NCBI GenBank assembly: GCA_947378965.1
Contig: CANCMG010000005.1
Coordinates: forward strand, 1-64,000
Direction: 5' to 3'
DNA: 64,000 bases
Origin: Alcaligenaceae bacterium
GTDB taxonomy: Bacteria; Pseudomonadota; Gammaproteobacteria; Burkholderiales; Burkholderiaceae_B
In this document: in pieces, positions 44,699-53,394 of the stretch
How positions within the stretch are numbered: position 1 is the first letter of the stretch
Layout of the letters: the number at the start of each line of letters is the position of its first letter
Translations under genes and position numbers: made by a program
The notes under the pieces: model-generated
Seen by the model: the letters and a program-made list of their open reading frames with translations, nothing else
Databases searched by the model: none
What the model was told of the DNA's origin: nothing

Positions 44699-45676
44699 AT
44701 GCACTCTCAAGCTTTGCTGGCAAAACTATTGCTATCTGGCACCGTATTACTGTCTTTGAGCACGCCCGCGGCAGCGCAAGCCCCCAGCCCTAAAAACATC
44801 ACCATCATCGTGCCCTACGCGACCGGTGGCGCCACTGATATTGTTGCGCGTATGGTGGCACAGCAATTGGGTGCCCGGCTAGGGACTCCCGTGATCGTTG
44901 AAAATCGCCAAGGCGGTGGCGGTGTAGTGGGCTGGAATAGCGCTGCACGCGCAAATCCAGACGGTAATACTTTGCTGGCGATGGAGATGTCTTATTCCAT
45001 CTCGGCCGGTTTGACGCCCAATTTGCCGTATGACCCCAAAACAGCGTTTGTGCCGATTAACACGGCCGTGTCGGTCGGGCACGTGCTGGTGATTAATCCA
45101 GGTGTACCTGCAAAAAATATCAAAGAGTTGATTGCACTGGCCAAGGCTGAGCCCGGTAAATTAAATTTTGGCTCGGGTGGTACGGGCACTAACACGCACT
45201 TGGGGAGTGAGTTGTTAAAGGCCAAACTTGGGATTTCAATGACGCACGTCCCCTATCGCGGTGCCGGCGCTGTGCTGGCAGATTTGATGGCCGGTCAGGT
45301 ACAGGTGTTGGTGAGTGCGGTCTCAACGGCCTTACCGTTGGTGCAAGGTGGGAAATTACGAGCTTTGATGATGATGTCCGATAAACGTTCAGACGTGTTG
45401 CCGGATGTTCCCACGGCAGCCGAAGAAGGTTTTCCGGGGCTCGAGATGAATTACTGGGTCGGATTTGCTGCCCCAAAAGGAACGCCTCAGGACGTGGTCA
45501 ATAAGCTGAACCATGAAATCAACGCTGGTCTGCTGACACCCGAGTCGCTCAAGCGCTTAAAAGAGATGGCCTTTGTACCAGTGGCCAACACGCCCGCTCA
45601 AGCTGCTCAGCTACTCGACTCTGAAATCGCGCGTTGGTCAGAGCTGATCAAACAGCAAAATATCAAAGCCGAATAA
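44699..45676 (+). CDS. Bug/TctC-family periplasmic solute-binding protein 8
   Basis: A 325-residue Bug protein with GGAGA before the ATG and signal core LLLSGTVLLSLSTPAAA (cleavage near AQA, residue 27). Mature part opens PKNITIIVPYATGGATDIVA, so the usual YPxRPI start is changed to SPKNI. Loop VENRQGGGGV is glycine-rich. It converges on the amidohydrolase gene 14 bases downstream. Confidence 0.9.
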   Translation: MHSQALLAKLLLSGTVLLSLSTPAAAQAPSPKNITIIVPYATGGATDIVARMVAQQLGARLGTPVIVENRQGGGGVVGWNSAARANPDGNTLLAMEMSYSISAGLTPNLPYDPKTAFVPINTAVSVGHVLVINPGVPAKNIKELIALAKAEPGKLNFGSGGTGTNTHLGSELLKAKLGISMTHVPYRGAGAVLADLMAGQVQVLVSAVSTALPLVQGGKLRALMMMSDKRSDVLPDVPTAAEEGFPGLEMNYWVGFAAPKGTPQDVVNKLNHEINAGLLTPESLKRLKEMAFVPVANTPAQAAQLLDSEIARWSELIKQQNIKAE

Positions 45677-45690
45677 CCGGTTCGAACTAG

Positions 45691-46530
45691 TCAGACCGCA
45701 AAATTCCAGTTATAAATTTTTTGTAGCGAGCCACCCATCAGTTGGGTGCGCTCAGCATCGTTGAGTCTGTCGGTCAGGGTAAACGCCTCAACTCCTTGCT
45801 TGTAAGTCAACAATTCGACGGCACGCGTCCAGTCGGTTCCCCACATGCAGCGCTCTAAGCCATAGGCGTCAAAAATACGGGCAAGGGGATCCCAAATGTC
45901 GTCATATGGAAACGCTTGATGAGACAGCGTGCAGGCACCGCTAATCTTGATCACAACATTTTCATGTTGCGCAAGGGCCAATACGGTTGGGAGTTCGCCA
46001 AACGGGTTCGGCGGCGTAGGGGGCTCAAACGGTTGTTGTAAGCCCAAATGATCGATCACCAAGCGAGTGTTAGGGTTGCGAGCAGCAAGCGCTTTGGCTT
46101 GCTCAAGGCGGCCCCAGCAGAGCAGGTTCACCGGCAGTGAGTGACGTGCCGCAGCGGCCAGTACGCGATTAATGCCGGGATCTGCCGCATCTTCTGAGAC
46201 ACCTCGATTTAGCATAATACGAATTGCAACGGTGCCCTTGGTGGCGGCCCAGGCATCGATCGTGTCAACCACTGCTGGGTCAGAGGGATCAACGGGTTTG
46301 ATCACCCGAAAACGCTTGGGGTACTTAGCGTAGACCTCTAACGCGTAGCTTGGATCGAATTGATACATGGTAAAAACCGACACCAAAATCGCGGCATCCA
46401 CGCCGACGGCATCCATGGCTGCGATCATGTCGTCGCCTGTGGCGGCAGCGGGGCCATGCAGCGTCGCTGCCCAAGGGCGGCCCGGATGGTTACGTTCGTA
46501 AGCGTGTACTTGAGAGTCGATCTTAATCAT
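45691..46530 (-). CDS. Amidohydrolase-2 family (TIM-barrel) hydrolase
   Basis: A 279-residue metal-dependent hydrolase of the amidohydrolase_2 type, resembling 2-pyrone-4,6-dicarboxylate lactonase and related decarboxylases/lactonases. The first metal motif reads DSQVH (Q in place of the first His of D-x-H-x-H), which is frequent in this subgroup. LVIDHLGLQ near residue 170 and the late MWGTDWTR, with its aspartate, are further conserved blocks. Substrate unknown; a lactone or carboxylate from aromatic ring cleavage would fit the surroundings. Confidence 0.82.
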   Translation of the reverse strand: MIKIDSQVHAYERNHPGRPWAATLHGPAAATGDDMIAAMDAVGVDAAILVSVFTMYQFDPSYALEVYAKYPKRFRVIKPVDPSDPAVVDTIDAWAATKGTVAIRIMLNRGVSEDAADPGINRVLAAAARHSLPVNLLCWGRLEQAKALAARNPNTRLVIDHLGLQQPFEPPTPPNPFGELPTVLALAQHENVVIKISGACTLSHQAFPYDDIWDPLARIFDAYGLERCMWGTDWTRAVELLTYKQGVEAFTLTDRLNDAERTQLMGGSLQKIYNWNFAV

Positions 46531-46691
46531 TGTTTATTCCGTGAAAATCTGGCCGCGATGGTTAAAAAACAAAGTTCGGTTGTGAGGTAGCCGATATTCT
46601 CTAAGTGCAAAGAATCGTAGTAGAGAACGTCTTGAACGAGGCGAGCAAAAAACTCGACTCGTTTTTATGAACGGGCAGTTCTAAAACGTCA

Positions 46692-48464
46692 TCAAATCAG
46701 GCCCAGTTCTATCCCTTTAATTTGCAATGCGACATATTTTGAATAGATTCGAGCCTGCGCTAAGGCCCCACCCATAAACCATAGGCCTTCTTGTGGTGTA
46801 CGCACCCACATATTTGCGAGTTCGCCATTGGCCCCGATTCCCCAAACTTGTCCGACACGATCGGCAACTTCGTCACCCATCAGACGGCGTACCACCTCTT
46901 GTTGTGAGTAGTAGCCCGTCGCCAATACCAGTAGATCTGCCTTTTGAATGGTGCCGTCTTTCATGAGTGCGCCTTCTGGCACAAACTTCTCGATATCGTC
47001 ATATTGAAGCAAACCAATCTTGTGCTCGATGATGAGGTCAGAGCAACCAGCATTGAGATAATAGCCACCACCGCGGCGGCGATATTTCATCTGATGACCA
47101 CTTTCATCTTCGCCCAAGTCGTACTTGAAGCCACGCGCCTTGAGTGCGGCGATTAAGTCTTTATCTAGTTCAACCATGCGTTTGGCCGAGGCTTGATATG
47201 CACGAATCAGCAAAGGGTAAGTCGTGGCGGTGGCAATCAGATCGCAATCTGCTACAGATGGCCCCTCTTCATAGAGCGCGTAATTCAGTTTGGCACTTGG
47301 GTCGATACTCACAACTGTGGTCGAGCCTCGTTGAATGATGCTGGTGTCAGCCCCATTGCTGTATAAGTCTTGCGCAATATCGTGGCCGCTGTTGCCAGTG
47401 CCCAGTACCAAGGCTTTTTTACCGCGCCAGGCGACACCACTTTTAAAGCCATGTGAATGAAACTTTTCGCCCGCAAAATCCTTCAGACCAGGTAAGTCTG
47501 GGACGCGTGCAATGCCACTTGTGCCATTTGAAAAAATGACATGACGCGGATGCATCACCCTTTCACTGCCGTCAGCGCGTTTGAGCGTCACCGTCCACCG
47601 TTTGGTGTTTGAATCAAAGCTGCCCTTGGTCATTTCAGTCCCGGCCCAGCAATTTAACTCCATGGCCTCAGCGTACATTTCAAGCCAGTTGCCCAGCATG
47701 TCTTTAGGCACATATTTGGGATAATTTGGCGGGAAAGGCATGTATGGCAAGTCATTGACGTGGACTTGATTATGCAAGGCCAAAGAGTGATAACGGACTC
47801 TCCAGTTGTCGCCAATCCTTGGATATTTGTCGACCACGAGTGTGTCGATCTTGAGTTGTTTGAGGCGCGCAGCAACCGACAGGCCATTTTGACCCCCGCC
47901 CACCACAAGCACGACAGGGTCGCGATCTTCAAAGGCACGTTCTATTGTGCGCTGATCTAGCCAGTTGGTGCCACCAAAGTTTCGCGAATAGGCATCACCG
48001 CTTGGGCGGTTGGCGCCAATCTGTTCTTCGTGACCTTTCAATTCATCAAGCGTGGTGAGCAGCACCCACGCTTGCTCAGGATTGCTTGTTAATAGACGTA
48101 AGACTCCGTGACCACGCCCGAGTGCGGTTTCAAACTTGAAGATCGCTTCGATGACCTCGATGCCTAAACGACGCACTTTGCGGGGTGCGGTGCGTTCTTT
48201 TGCCAGAACAAAGTTGCTCGCTTGCACCTTGGTTTGAGCGCTTGTTAGAAAATTGGCGATCTCCTGCGCGCCCGCCGCTGGGCGCAGTGTCCACGAAAAA
48301 GCCAAGATATCGCGGTAATGACATTCGGGGGCGAACAAGGCCGCCAATCCACTGACTTCGCCTAGCTGGAGCCGAGACTCAAAGCTTTTAAGCCATTGTG
48401 CTGCTGCAGTGTGCAAGTCTTCAGGAGTATTCAGGGCTAGCGCTGATAGGGTCGTGTCATTCAT
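46692..48464 (-). CDS. SnoaL-like domain fused to flavin-containing monooxygenase
   Basis: A 590-residue two-part protein. Residues 1-150 resemble a SnoaL/NTF2-like domain (WLKSFESRLQLGEVSGLAAL and CHYRDILAFSWTL), and residues 180-590 form an FMO/Baeyer-Villiger-type monooxygenase with FAD motif GGGQNG at 189-194, the NADPH motif LGTGNSGHDIAQDL and the linking DKYPRIGDNWRVRYHSLALH. Such fusions occur in many Proteobacteria and fungi but are poorly characterised. It probably oxygenates a ketone, sulfur or amine substrate. The separate SnoaL-like gene at 58157 is not adjacent. Confidence 0.87.
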   Translation of the reverse strand: MNDTTLSALALNTPEDLHTAAAQWLKSFESRLQLGEVSGLAALFAPECHYRDILAFSWTLRPAAGAQEIANFLTSAQTKVQASNFVLAKERTAPRKVRRLGIEVIEAIFKFETALGRGHGVLRLLTSNPEQAWVLLTTLDELKGHEEQIGANRPSGDAYSRNFGGTNWLDQRTIERAFEDRDPVVLVVGGGQNGLSVAARLKQLKIDTLVVDKYPRIGDNWRVRYHSLALHNQVHVNDLPYMPFPPNYPKYVPKDMLGNWLEMYAEAMELNCWAGTEMTKGSFDSNTKRWTVTLKRADGSERVMHPRHVIFSNGTSGIARVPDLPGLKDFAGEKFHSHGFKSGVAWRGKKALVLGTGNSGHDIAQDLYSNGADTSIIQRGSTTVVSIDPSAKLNYALYEEGPSVADCDLIATATTYPLLIRAYQASAKRMVELDKDLIAALKARGFKYDLGEDESGHQMKYRRRGGGYYLNAGCSDLIIEHKIGLLQYDDIEKFVPEGALMKDGTIQKADLLVLATGYYSQQEVVRRLMGDEVADRVGQVWGIGANGELANMWVRTPQEGLWFMGGALAQARIYSKYVALQIKGIELGLI

Positions 48465-48564
48465 GTGTGTTGTCTCGTGTGATGAGCGATTTTGGGTTCG
48501 CTTCGGTGTAGTTTTAGTTTAATCTTACCTTAACAAATTTTATTCCTCTAGCCACCGTAAAAAA

Positions 48565-49713
48565 ATGATGACTCCCCTTAGCCCTTCTGTGTTGCCGGCC
48601 GGCGTTCGCTCCAGATTCATCCACGATGTGAACGGCATCACTTTTCATGCGCTCGAAGCGGGTTTTGAGACCCCAGGACGTCAATTGGTGCTGCTGTTGC
48701 ATGGTTTTCCTGAGTTGGCATACAGCTGGCGCAAGGTGATGGCTCCGCTCGCCGCTGCCGGATATCACGTGATTGCACCCGATGTGAGGGGGTATGGGCG
48801 AAGTGGTGGCACTGAGGTTAAGCACTCTGACGACATGCGCCCCTTTGGCTCACTGAACAAGATTAACGACATGCTGGCACTGGTGTCGGCCTTAGGTTAC
48901 CGCTCGGTTGCTGGGGTGTTTGGTCACGACCAAGGCTCGCCTTTAGCGGGTTGGTGCGCCTTGACCCGCCCCGATGTGTTTAAGTCGGTCATTTTGATGA
49001 GCTCGCCATTTAGGGGGGCGCCCGAATCCTTGCCTTTTAATACTGTAAACGTACCGGCCCCCGCAACGCCTGTCGTGCGTATCCACGAAGACCTCGCGCG
49101 CCTGACACCGCCACGCAAATACTACATGAAGTATTACACCCAGCCAGAGGCGAACGACAATATCTGGCACCCTAAACAAGGCCTGCATGCCTTTTTGCGT
49201 GCGTACTATCACATGAAAAGTGCTGACTGGGTGGCTAATCAGCCGTTTCCTTTAACCGCGCTGATCGCAAGCGAGTGGGAGAAACTTCCTCGCTATTACG
49301 TAATGGACTTGGATAAAGATATGGCCGAGTCGGTGGCCCCAGAGATGCCGACCGCGCAAGAGATTGCGGCCTGCCATTGGCTCACTGACGCTGAACTTAG
49401 CGTTTACAGCGAAGAGTATGGTCGCACTGGTTTTCAGGGTGGTTTGCAGGGCTATCGAATAGGTGGTCTCGATCAAGAACTAAAAATCTTTGCTGGCCGC
49501 ACAATCGATGTGCCGTCATTATTTATTGGTGGAAAAAGTGACTGGGGCGTGTATCAAACACCCGGTGGGCTTGAGTCTGTCGAGCAGACCCTGACCACGC
49601 AATATAAAGGCACAGTGCTGGTTGAGGGCGCAGGCCACTGGGTGCAACAAGAACAACCTGAGAAAGTCAGTCAGATTTTTATTGATTTTTTAAGGGCTTC
49701 GCTGTCGCACTAA
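48565..49713 (+). CDS. Epoxide hydrolase-like alpha/beta hydrolase
   Basis: A 382-residue alpha/beta hydrolase. HGFPE (46-50) is the oxyanion motif of epoxide hydrolases, GHDQG places the nucleophile at Asp122 (epoxide hydrolases and haloalkane dehalogenases use Asp), and His358 in GAGHWVQQE closes the triad. A large cap with RAYYHMKSADW is present. It could open an epoxide made by one of the monooxygenases nearby. No Shine-Dalgarno is obvious before the ATGATG start. Its last 24 bases overlap the convergent MFS gene. Confidence 0.85.
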   Translation: MMTPLSPSVLPAGVRSRFIHDVNGITFHALEAGFETPGRQLVLLLHGFPELAYSWRKVMAPLAAAGYHVIAPDVRGYGRSGGTEVKHSDDMRPFGSLNKINDMLALVSALGYRSVAGVFGHDQGSPLAGWCALTRPDVFKSVILMSSPFRGAPESLPFNTVNVPAPATPVVRIHEDLARLTPPRKYYMKYYTQPEANDNIWHPKQGLHAFLRAYYHMKSADWVANQPFPLTALIASEWEKLPRYYVMDLDKDMAESVAPEMPTAQEIAACHWLTDAELSVYSEEYGRTGFQGGLQGYRIGGLDQELKIFAGRTIDVPSLFIGGKSDWGVYQTPGGLESVEQTLTTQYKGTVLVEGAGHWVQQEQPEKVSQIFIDFLRASLSH

Positions 49714-50865
49714 GGCAATACCCACCAGCAGCGCCGGTATCGAGCAAACGACAAAGCCTAAGCTATAACTATTGCTTAGGCCCAATAAGATTGAAAAGAC
49801 TGTTGGGGCGGTGAGCGCGCCAAGTTGACCAAAGGATAAGACGCCGCCGGTCACGGCCCCTCGCATCCCCTCAGGCGCAGCATTTGCGGTTTCGGCTAGT
49901 AAGATGCCATGCCAAGATAGTGCGGTAGCGCTTATGATGGCCGCAATGGTTCCAACTAAAATCGTTGACCAACCGCTGTTGCATAGACTGAGCAAGACCA
50001 TGCTGACCGCCATGCCAAACGCTAACGTGGCCATGACTAAGCGCGGTTGAATGTAGCCGCTGCCCAGCAACCCCCAAACAATACGACCAGGCACCGCAAT
50101 AGCGACTGCGGTCGAGAAAACAAATCCGGCTGCCACCAGGGTATAGCCTAGCGACGTGAGGTACACCACAAAATAGACCGTAAAAATAGTTTGAGCGGCA
50201 TTAAACGCGAAGCAGGTAAAGGCCATGTTACGAAGTGCTTTAGTGCCCACCACCGATTTCAGCGTGGTAGAAAAATCCGACAAGTGAAAAGTGCGTGTGG
50301 CGATGCGATCATCGTCGAAGAGTTTTCGTAGTGGTTGCAGCATGACCGTAAACACAAGGCAAGCAAGCGTTGCAAACAGCATGGTGTAGTGCCAGTTAAA
50401 GGCTTCGGTGAGTTGAGGTCCTAGCAATCCAGCCAGAAGCAGGCCAGCCGGGACTGCAGTTTGTTTGAGCGAAAAAACCAAGGGCATATAGCGCGGGGGC
50501 GACACTCGGCCAAGTAGGTGCGAGCTTGAGGGGGTAGACACGGCAGCACCGCCACCACCGATAAGAGCCGAAAGCACGAGCATCAGCGGCGTGCCAAGGG
50601 TTGCTAAAGCCATGCCGAGCGCCAGCATGATCAACGCGACTTGGCTCATTCTTAATGCGCCATAGCGAATAATGAAGCTGCCACATCCCAACTGGGTGGC
50701 CAACGATGCGACCGCGCTGATCGAGAAATACACGCCGATCCAGGCTGAATCGAGCATCAGGTCCGCAATCATGGCGGGGGCAAGCACGGCGGGTAAGGCT
50801 CGCCCGAGTGCAATAAAGGTCTGTTGAAAAAACATTGCCCCAAGGGCAAGTAAGAGATGTTTCAC
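49690..50865 (-). CDS. MFS transporter
   Basis: A 391-residue 12-helix major facilitator protein. The helix 2-3 loop (GSFIIRYGALRMSQ) is a weak motif A and FSLKQTAVPAGLLLAGLLGP is a motif-C/D-like segment. It resembles uptake or efflux members of the OFA/aromatic-acid groups only loosely, so the substrate is open. The 3' end overlaps the epoxide-hydrolase-like gene tail to tail, leaving no room for a classical terminator between them. Confidence 0.85.
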   Translation of the reverse strand: MKHLLLALGAMFFQQTFIALGRALPAVLAPAMIADLMLDSAWIGVYFSISAVASLATQLGCGSFIIRYGALRMSQVALIMLALGMALATLGTPLMLVLSALIGGGGAAVSTPSSSHLLGRVSPPRYMPLVFSLKQTAVPAGLLLAGLLGPQLTEAFNWHYTMLFATLACLVFTVMLQPLRKLFDDDRIATRTFHLSDFSTTLKSVVGTKALRNMAFTCFAFNAAQTIFTVYFVVYLTSLGYTLVAAGFVFSTAVAIAVPGRIVWGLLGSGYIQPRLVMATLAFGMAVSMVLLSLCNSGWSTILVGTIAAIISATALSWHGILLAETANAAPEGMRGAVTGGVLSFGQLGALTAPTVFSILLGLSNSYSLGFVVCSIPALLVGIALVRQRSP

Positions 50866-51028
50866 AAGGCTGCAGCGTTAAGGTTAATGAACAGAGTGTA
50901 CGACTTTAAAAAGTGGGCTTGCGTAATCTTCTGTTGCAACGCACAAAATTGAGAACAAAGGGGCGCTCGCAACGGCGAATTGAATGCACGACTAAAGAGT
51001 AACTGCCAAGCGATCCGCGAAACGACGT
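50866..51028. other. Intergenic region before the MFS gene
   Basis: Together with the repeat array at 51029-51194 this makes a gap of about 305 bases without a gene. It must contain the promoter of the leftward MFS gene unless that gene is read through from Bug 9. No gene-like frame or terminator was seen. Confidence 0.4.
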
Positions 51029-51194
51029 TTAAGGTAACGTCCTTACCGATGCTTAAGGTAACGTCCTTACGACGCTTCAGGGTACGTCCTTACGACGCTT
51101 AAGGTAACGTCCTTACCGATGCTTAAGGCAACGTCCTTATCGGCGCTTAAGGCAACGTCCTTATCGACGTTTAAGGCGCTGTCCTGATATTTGC
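51029..51194. repeat. 23/24-bp tandem repeat array at the 3' end of a Bug gene
   Basis: Seven units start (TTAAGG or TTCAGG) at 51029, 51053, 51076, 51099, 51123, 51147 and 51171, spaced 23-24 bases, with core TTAAGGTAACGTCCTTACCG. The unit at 51171 lies inside the Bug gene: its TTA is the complement of the stop codon and the following bases encode the last residues. That copy is the most divergent. Units contain GGTAA-CGTCC-TTACC and TAAGG...CCTTA inverted repeats. Confidence 0.92.
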
Positions 51195-52154
51195 AATCTT
51201 GACCAATTGGCTCAGCCGCTCAATGTCGGCGTCGATCAAAGAAGAAAAATATTCAGGGCTCCCGCCATCGATCTCAAGACCCAGAGCAGTAAAACGCTCT
51301 TTTATATCTACTCTTTGCAGAATCTCGTTGAAATCGAGGTTGAGCTTGCTGATGATTGAGGGGGGTGTAGCGGCTGGCACAGATACGCCGAACCAAATCT
51401 TGTCGTTGAAGTCACGCACGCCTTGTTCGGCCATGGTTGGAATATTTGGAAACGCCGCCAGGCGTACCTGACTTGAGACGCCAAGCACCTTCAGCTTGTT
51501 TGCGTCAAGTAAGGCAAAGATGGATGCAGGTGTGGTGAAAATAAGTGATATTTGTCCTCCAACCACGTCTGCAACGGCCGGCGCTGCGCCCTTGTAAGGA
51601 ATGTGTCGAATCTCAACACTCGCCGCTCGATTAAAAAGTTCAAGGGCAAAGTGGCTGCTGCCACCCGAGCCAGAGGAGCCTCCGGTTAACACGCCAGGAC
51701 TCGCTGTAGCGAGCGCGATTAACTCAGTGACGGTTGACGCGGCAAAGTCTTGTCGCGTGCTCAGCATCAAAGGCGCAGACCCTAGCAAAATAACGTGAGC
51801 AAAATCACGATTCGAGTAGGCTGAGTGTTGATTTAAAACGTACTGAATCGCGTTAGACCCTGGATTGGTCATGAGCAGCGTGTAGCCATCGGCGGCGGCG
51901 TGCGCCACCAGGCTCGCGCCGATCGTACCCCCAGCCCCAGCACGATTTTCGATGACGATTGGTTGCCCCCACTTTTGCGATAATTTTTGCGCGAGCAGTC
52001 GTGCGACGACGTCGTTTGACGCACCTGCAGAGTAAGGAATGATCCAACGAACCGGTTTGACTGGAAAGTCTTGCGCGGTCGCCGTGTGCAAAATGCACCC
52101 CAGTGACAATGCTGTTAAAGAAATCAGTCGCCGATAACAATTTGAACGAATCAT
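51171..52154 (-). CDS. Bug/TctC-family periplasmic solute-binding protein 9
   Basis: A 327-residue Bug protein when begun at the ATG at 52154, which leaves a normal signal peptide (YRRLISLTALSLGCILHTATA); the open frame reaches 52244 but that part looks non-coding. Mature opening DFPVKPVRWIIPYSAGASNDV, with S-N in place of the usual G-x-T before the aspartate. Loop IENRAGAGG. The final residues are encoded by a divergent copy of the repeat that fills the downstream gap. Divergent from Bug 10. Confidence 0.86.
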   Translation of the reverse strand: MIRSNCYRRLISLTALSLGCILHTATAQDFPVKPVRWIIPYSAGASNDVVARLLAQKLSQKWGQPIVIENRAGAGGTIGASLVAHAAADGYTLLMTNPGSNAIQYVLNQHSAYSNRDFAHVILLGSAPLMLSTRQDFAASTVTELIALATASPGVLTGGSSGSGGSSHFALELFNRAASVEIRHIPYKGAAPAVADVVGGQISLIFTTPASIFALLDANKLKVLGVSSQVRLAAFPNIPTMAEQGVRDFNDKIWFGVSVPAATPPSIISKLNLDFNEILQRVDIKERFTALGLEIDGGSPEYFSSLIDADIERLSQLVKIANIRTAP

Positions 52155-52288
52155 TGCCAGAATTAGTTTTTGTTTGATTGTGCTCTTGTGGTACGCTTTT
52201 GAGAGTGTACGCGCACTCTCTGGCGAGTTGTGAAGCGCGATCATCTCTAAAACTAAAATAATACAGAACGGTAAAACGTTGAGACAAG

Positions 52289-53248
52289 ATGCAAAATAAA
52301 TTCAGCACACTTTTGTTAATGGTTGTGACCGCCTTTGTCGGTTGTGCGCAAGCAGCCTGGCCTGACCGGCCGATACAGATGATCGTTGCCTACCCACCTG
52401 GAGGGTTCACTGACGCACTGGCGCGTGCTGTGGCGAAACCCTTGGGCGAACGCTTAGGTCAACAGGTTATTGTTCAAAACGTTTCGGGTGGTGGGGGCAA
52501 TATCGGCGCTGCCAAGGCAGCTAAGGCTGCGCCGGATGGGTACACGGTTTATGTTGGCAATAACGCCACCGTGACGATTAACACGCTGGTCTATAAGTCG
52601 TTGCCCTTTGATCCTTTAAAAGATCTTGAACCGGTCGCTCTGATTGGTGGCAGTCGGGCGATTTTGGTGGTGACGCCGGGGCTAGCCGTCAGCACCATTC
52701 CTCAACTGATCGCGCTGGCAAAAGCAAAACCCGGCGTATTGAATTACGGCTCAAGCGGAACAGGTGGTGTGAGTCATTTGGCGGGTGAACTGTTCGACGT
52801 AGATCACGCGATCAAAATGACTCACGTGCCCTATAAAGGAACGGCCCCTGCGATGGCTGATTTGCTGGGTGGGCAACTTCAGGTGATGTTTAGCGATACG
52901 GCGATCCCGCACATCAACGCCGGAAAACTCATTGCCTTGGCAATTTCGGGCACCACACGCTCAAAGCAAGCGCCAAACATTCCGACGTTTTCTGAATTAG
53001 GCGTCAAGGGTTTTGATACCTACACGTGGTTTGGTGTGATGGTGCCTAAGGGCACAGAGCCTGCGATCATAGAGAGGCTGAATAAAGAGCTGACGGTTGT
53101 CACAAAAGATCCAGCATTACAGGCGTGGGCGGAGTCGCAGAATGGTGACATGATGACTAGCACGCCGGCAGAGTTCGCTGTGGCAATTAAAGACGATTTG
53201 GCTAAATGGAAAAAAGTGATCGACCAAACCGGCGTGGTTGCTGAGTAG
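52289..53248 (+). CDS. Bug/TctC-family periplasmic solute-binding protein 10
   Basis: A 319-residue Bug protein with signal core LLLMVVTAFVGCAQA and mature opening WPDRPIQMIVAYPPGGFTDA. The ligand loop reads VQNVSGGGGN, differing from the usual xENRxGAxG by losing the conserved Arg; this may change ligand choice. Followed after a two-copy 46-bp repeat by the TauD-type dioxygenase gene (147-base gap). Confidence 0.89.
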   Translation: MQNKFSTLLLMVVTAFVGCAQAAWPDRPIQMIVAYPPGGFTDALARAVAKPLGERLGQQVIVQNVSGGGGNIGAAKAAKAAPDGYTVYVGNNATVTINTLVYKSLPFDPLKDLEPVALIGGSRAILVVTPGLAVSTIPQLIALAKAKPGVLNYGSSGTGGVSHLAGELFDVDHAIKMTHVPYKGTAPAMADLLGGQLQVMFSDTAIPHINAGKLIALAISGTTRSKQAPNIPTFSELGVKGFDTYTWFGVMVPKGTEPAIIERLNKELTVVTKDPALQAWAESQNGDMMTSTPAEFAVAIKDDLAKWKKVIDQTGVVAE

Positions 53249-53275
53249 TGTGAACCCGACTTGTGTCTTAAGTGG

Positions 53276-53352
53276 ATCAGAGCGCGAGTTAAGCCTGACC
53301 AGTCAGAGAGAGCGCGGATCGCTCAGAATGCGAGTTAAGCCTTGCCAGTCAG
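53276..53352. repeat. Two-copy 46-bp direct repeat downstream of Bug 10
   Basis: Copies starting at 53276 and 53322 share a core GCGAGTTAAGCC(T)TGCCAGTCAG with few changes, and a third, degenerate match may reach back to the Bug stop codon at 53246. The first copy contains CTGAC-CA-GTCAG, a perfect short inverted repeat. Fits the pattern of the other arrays but is shorter. Confidence 0.7.
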
Positions 53353-53394
53353 GGTGATTTAGGATAATTTCGTTGTCAACTCTCGGAGCCATGC

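Noticed and set aside
44408-44710. N-terminal extension of the RND adaptor on the minus strand
   Set aside because: The frame is open, but it overlaps the start of the divergent Bug gene, has no ribosome site and would put about 100 residues before the membrane anchor.
51853-52308. 151-codon minus-strand frame overlapping the start of Bug 9
   Set aside because: It overlaps Bug 9 in another frame and has no family features.
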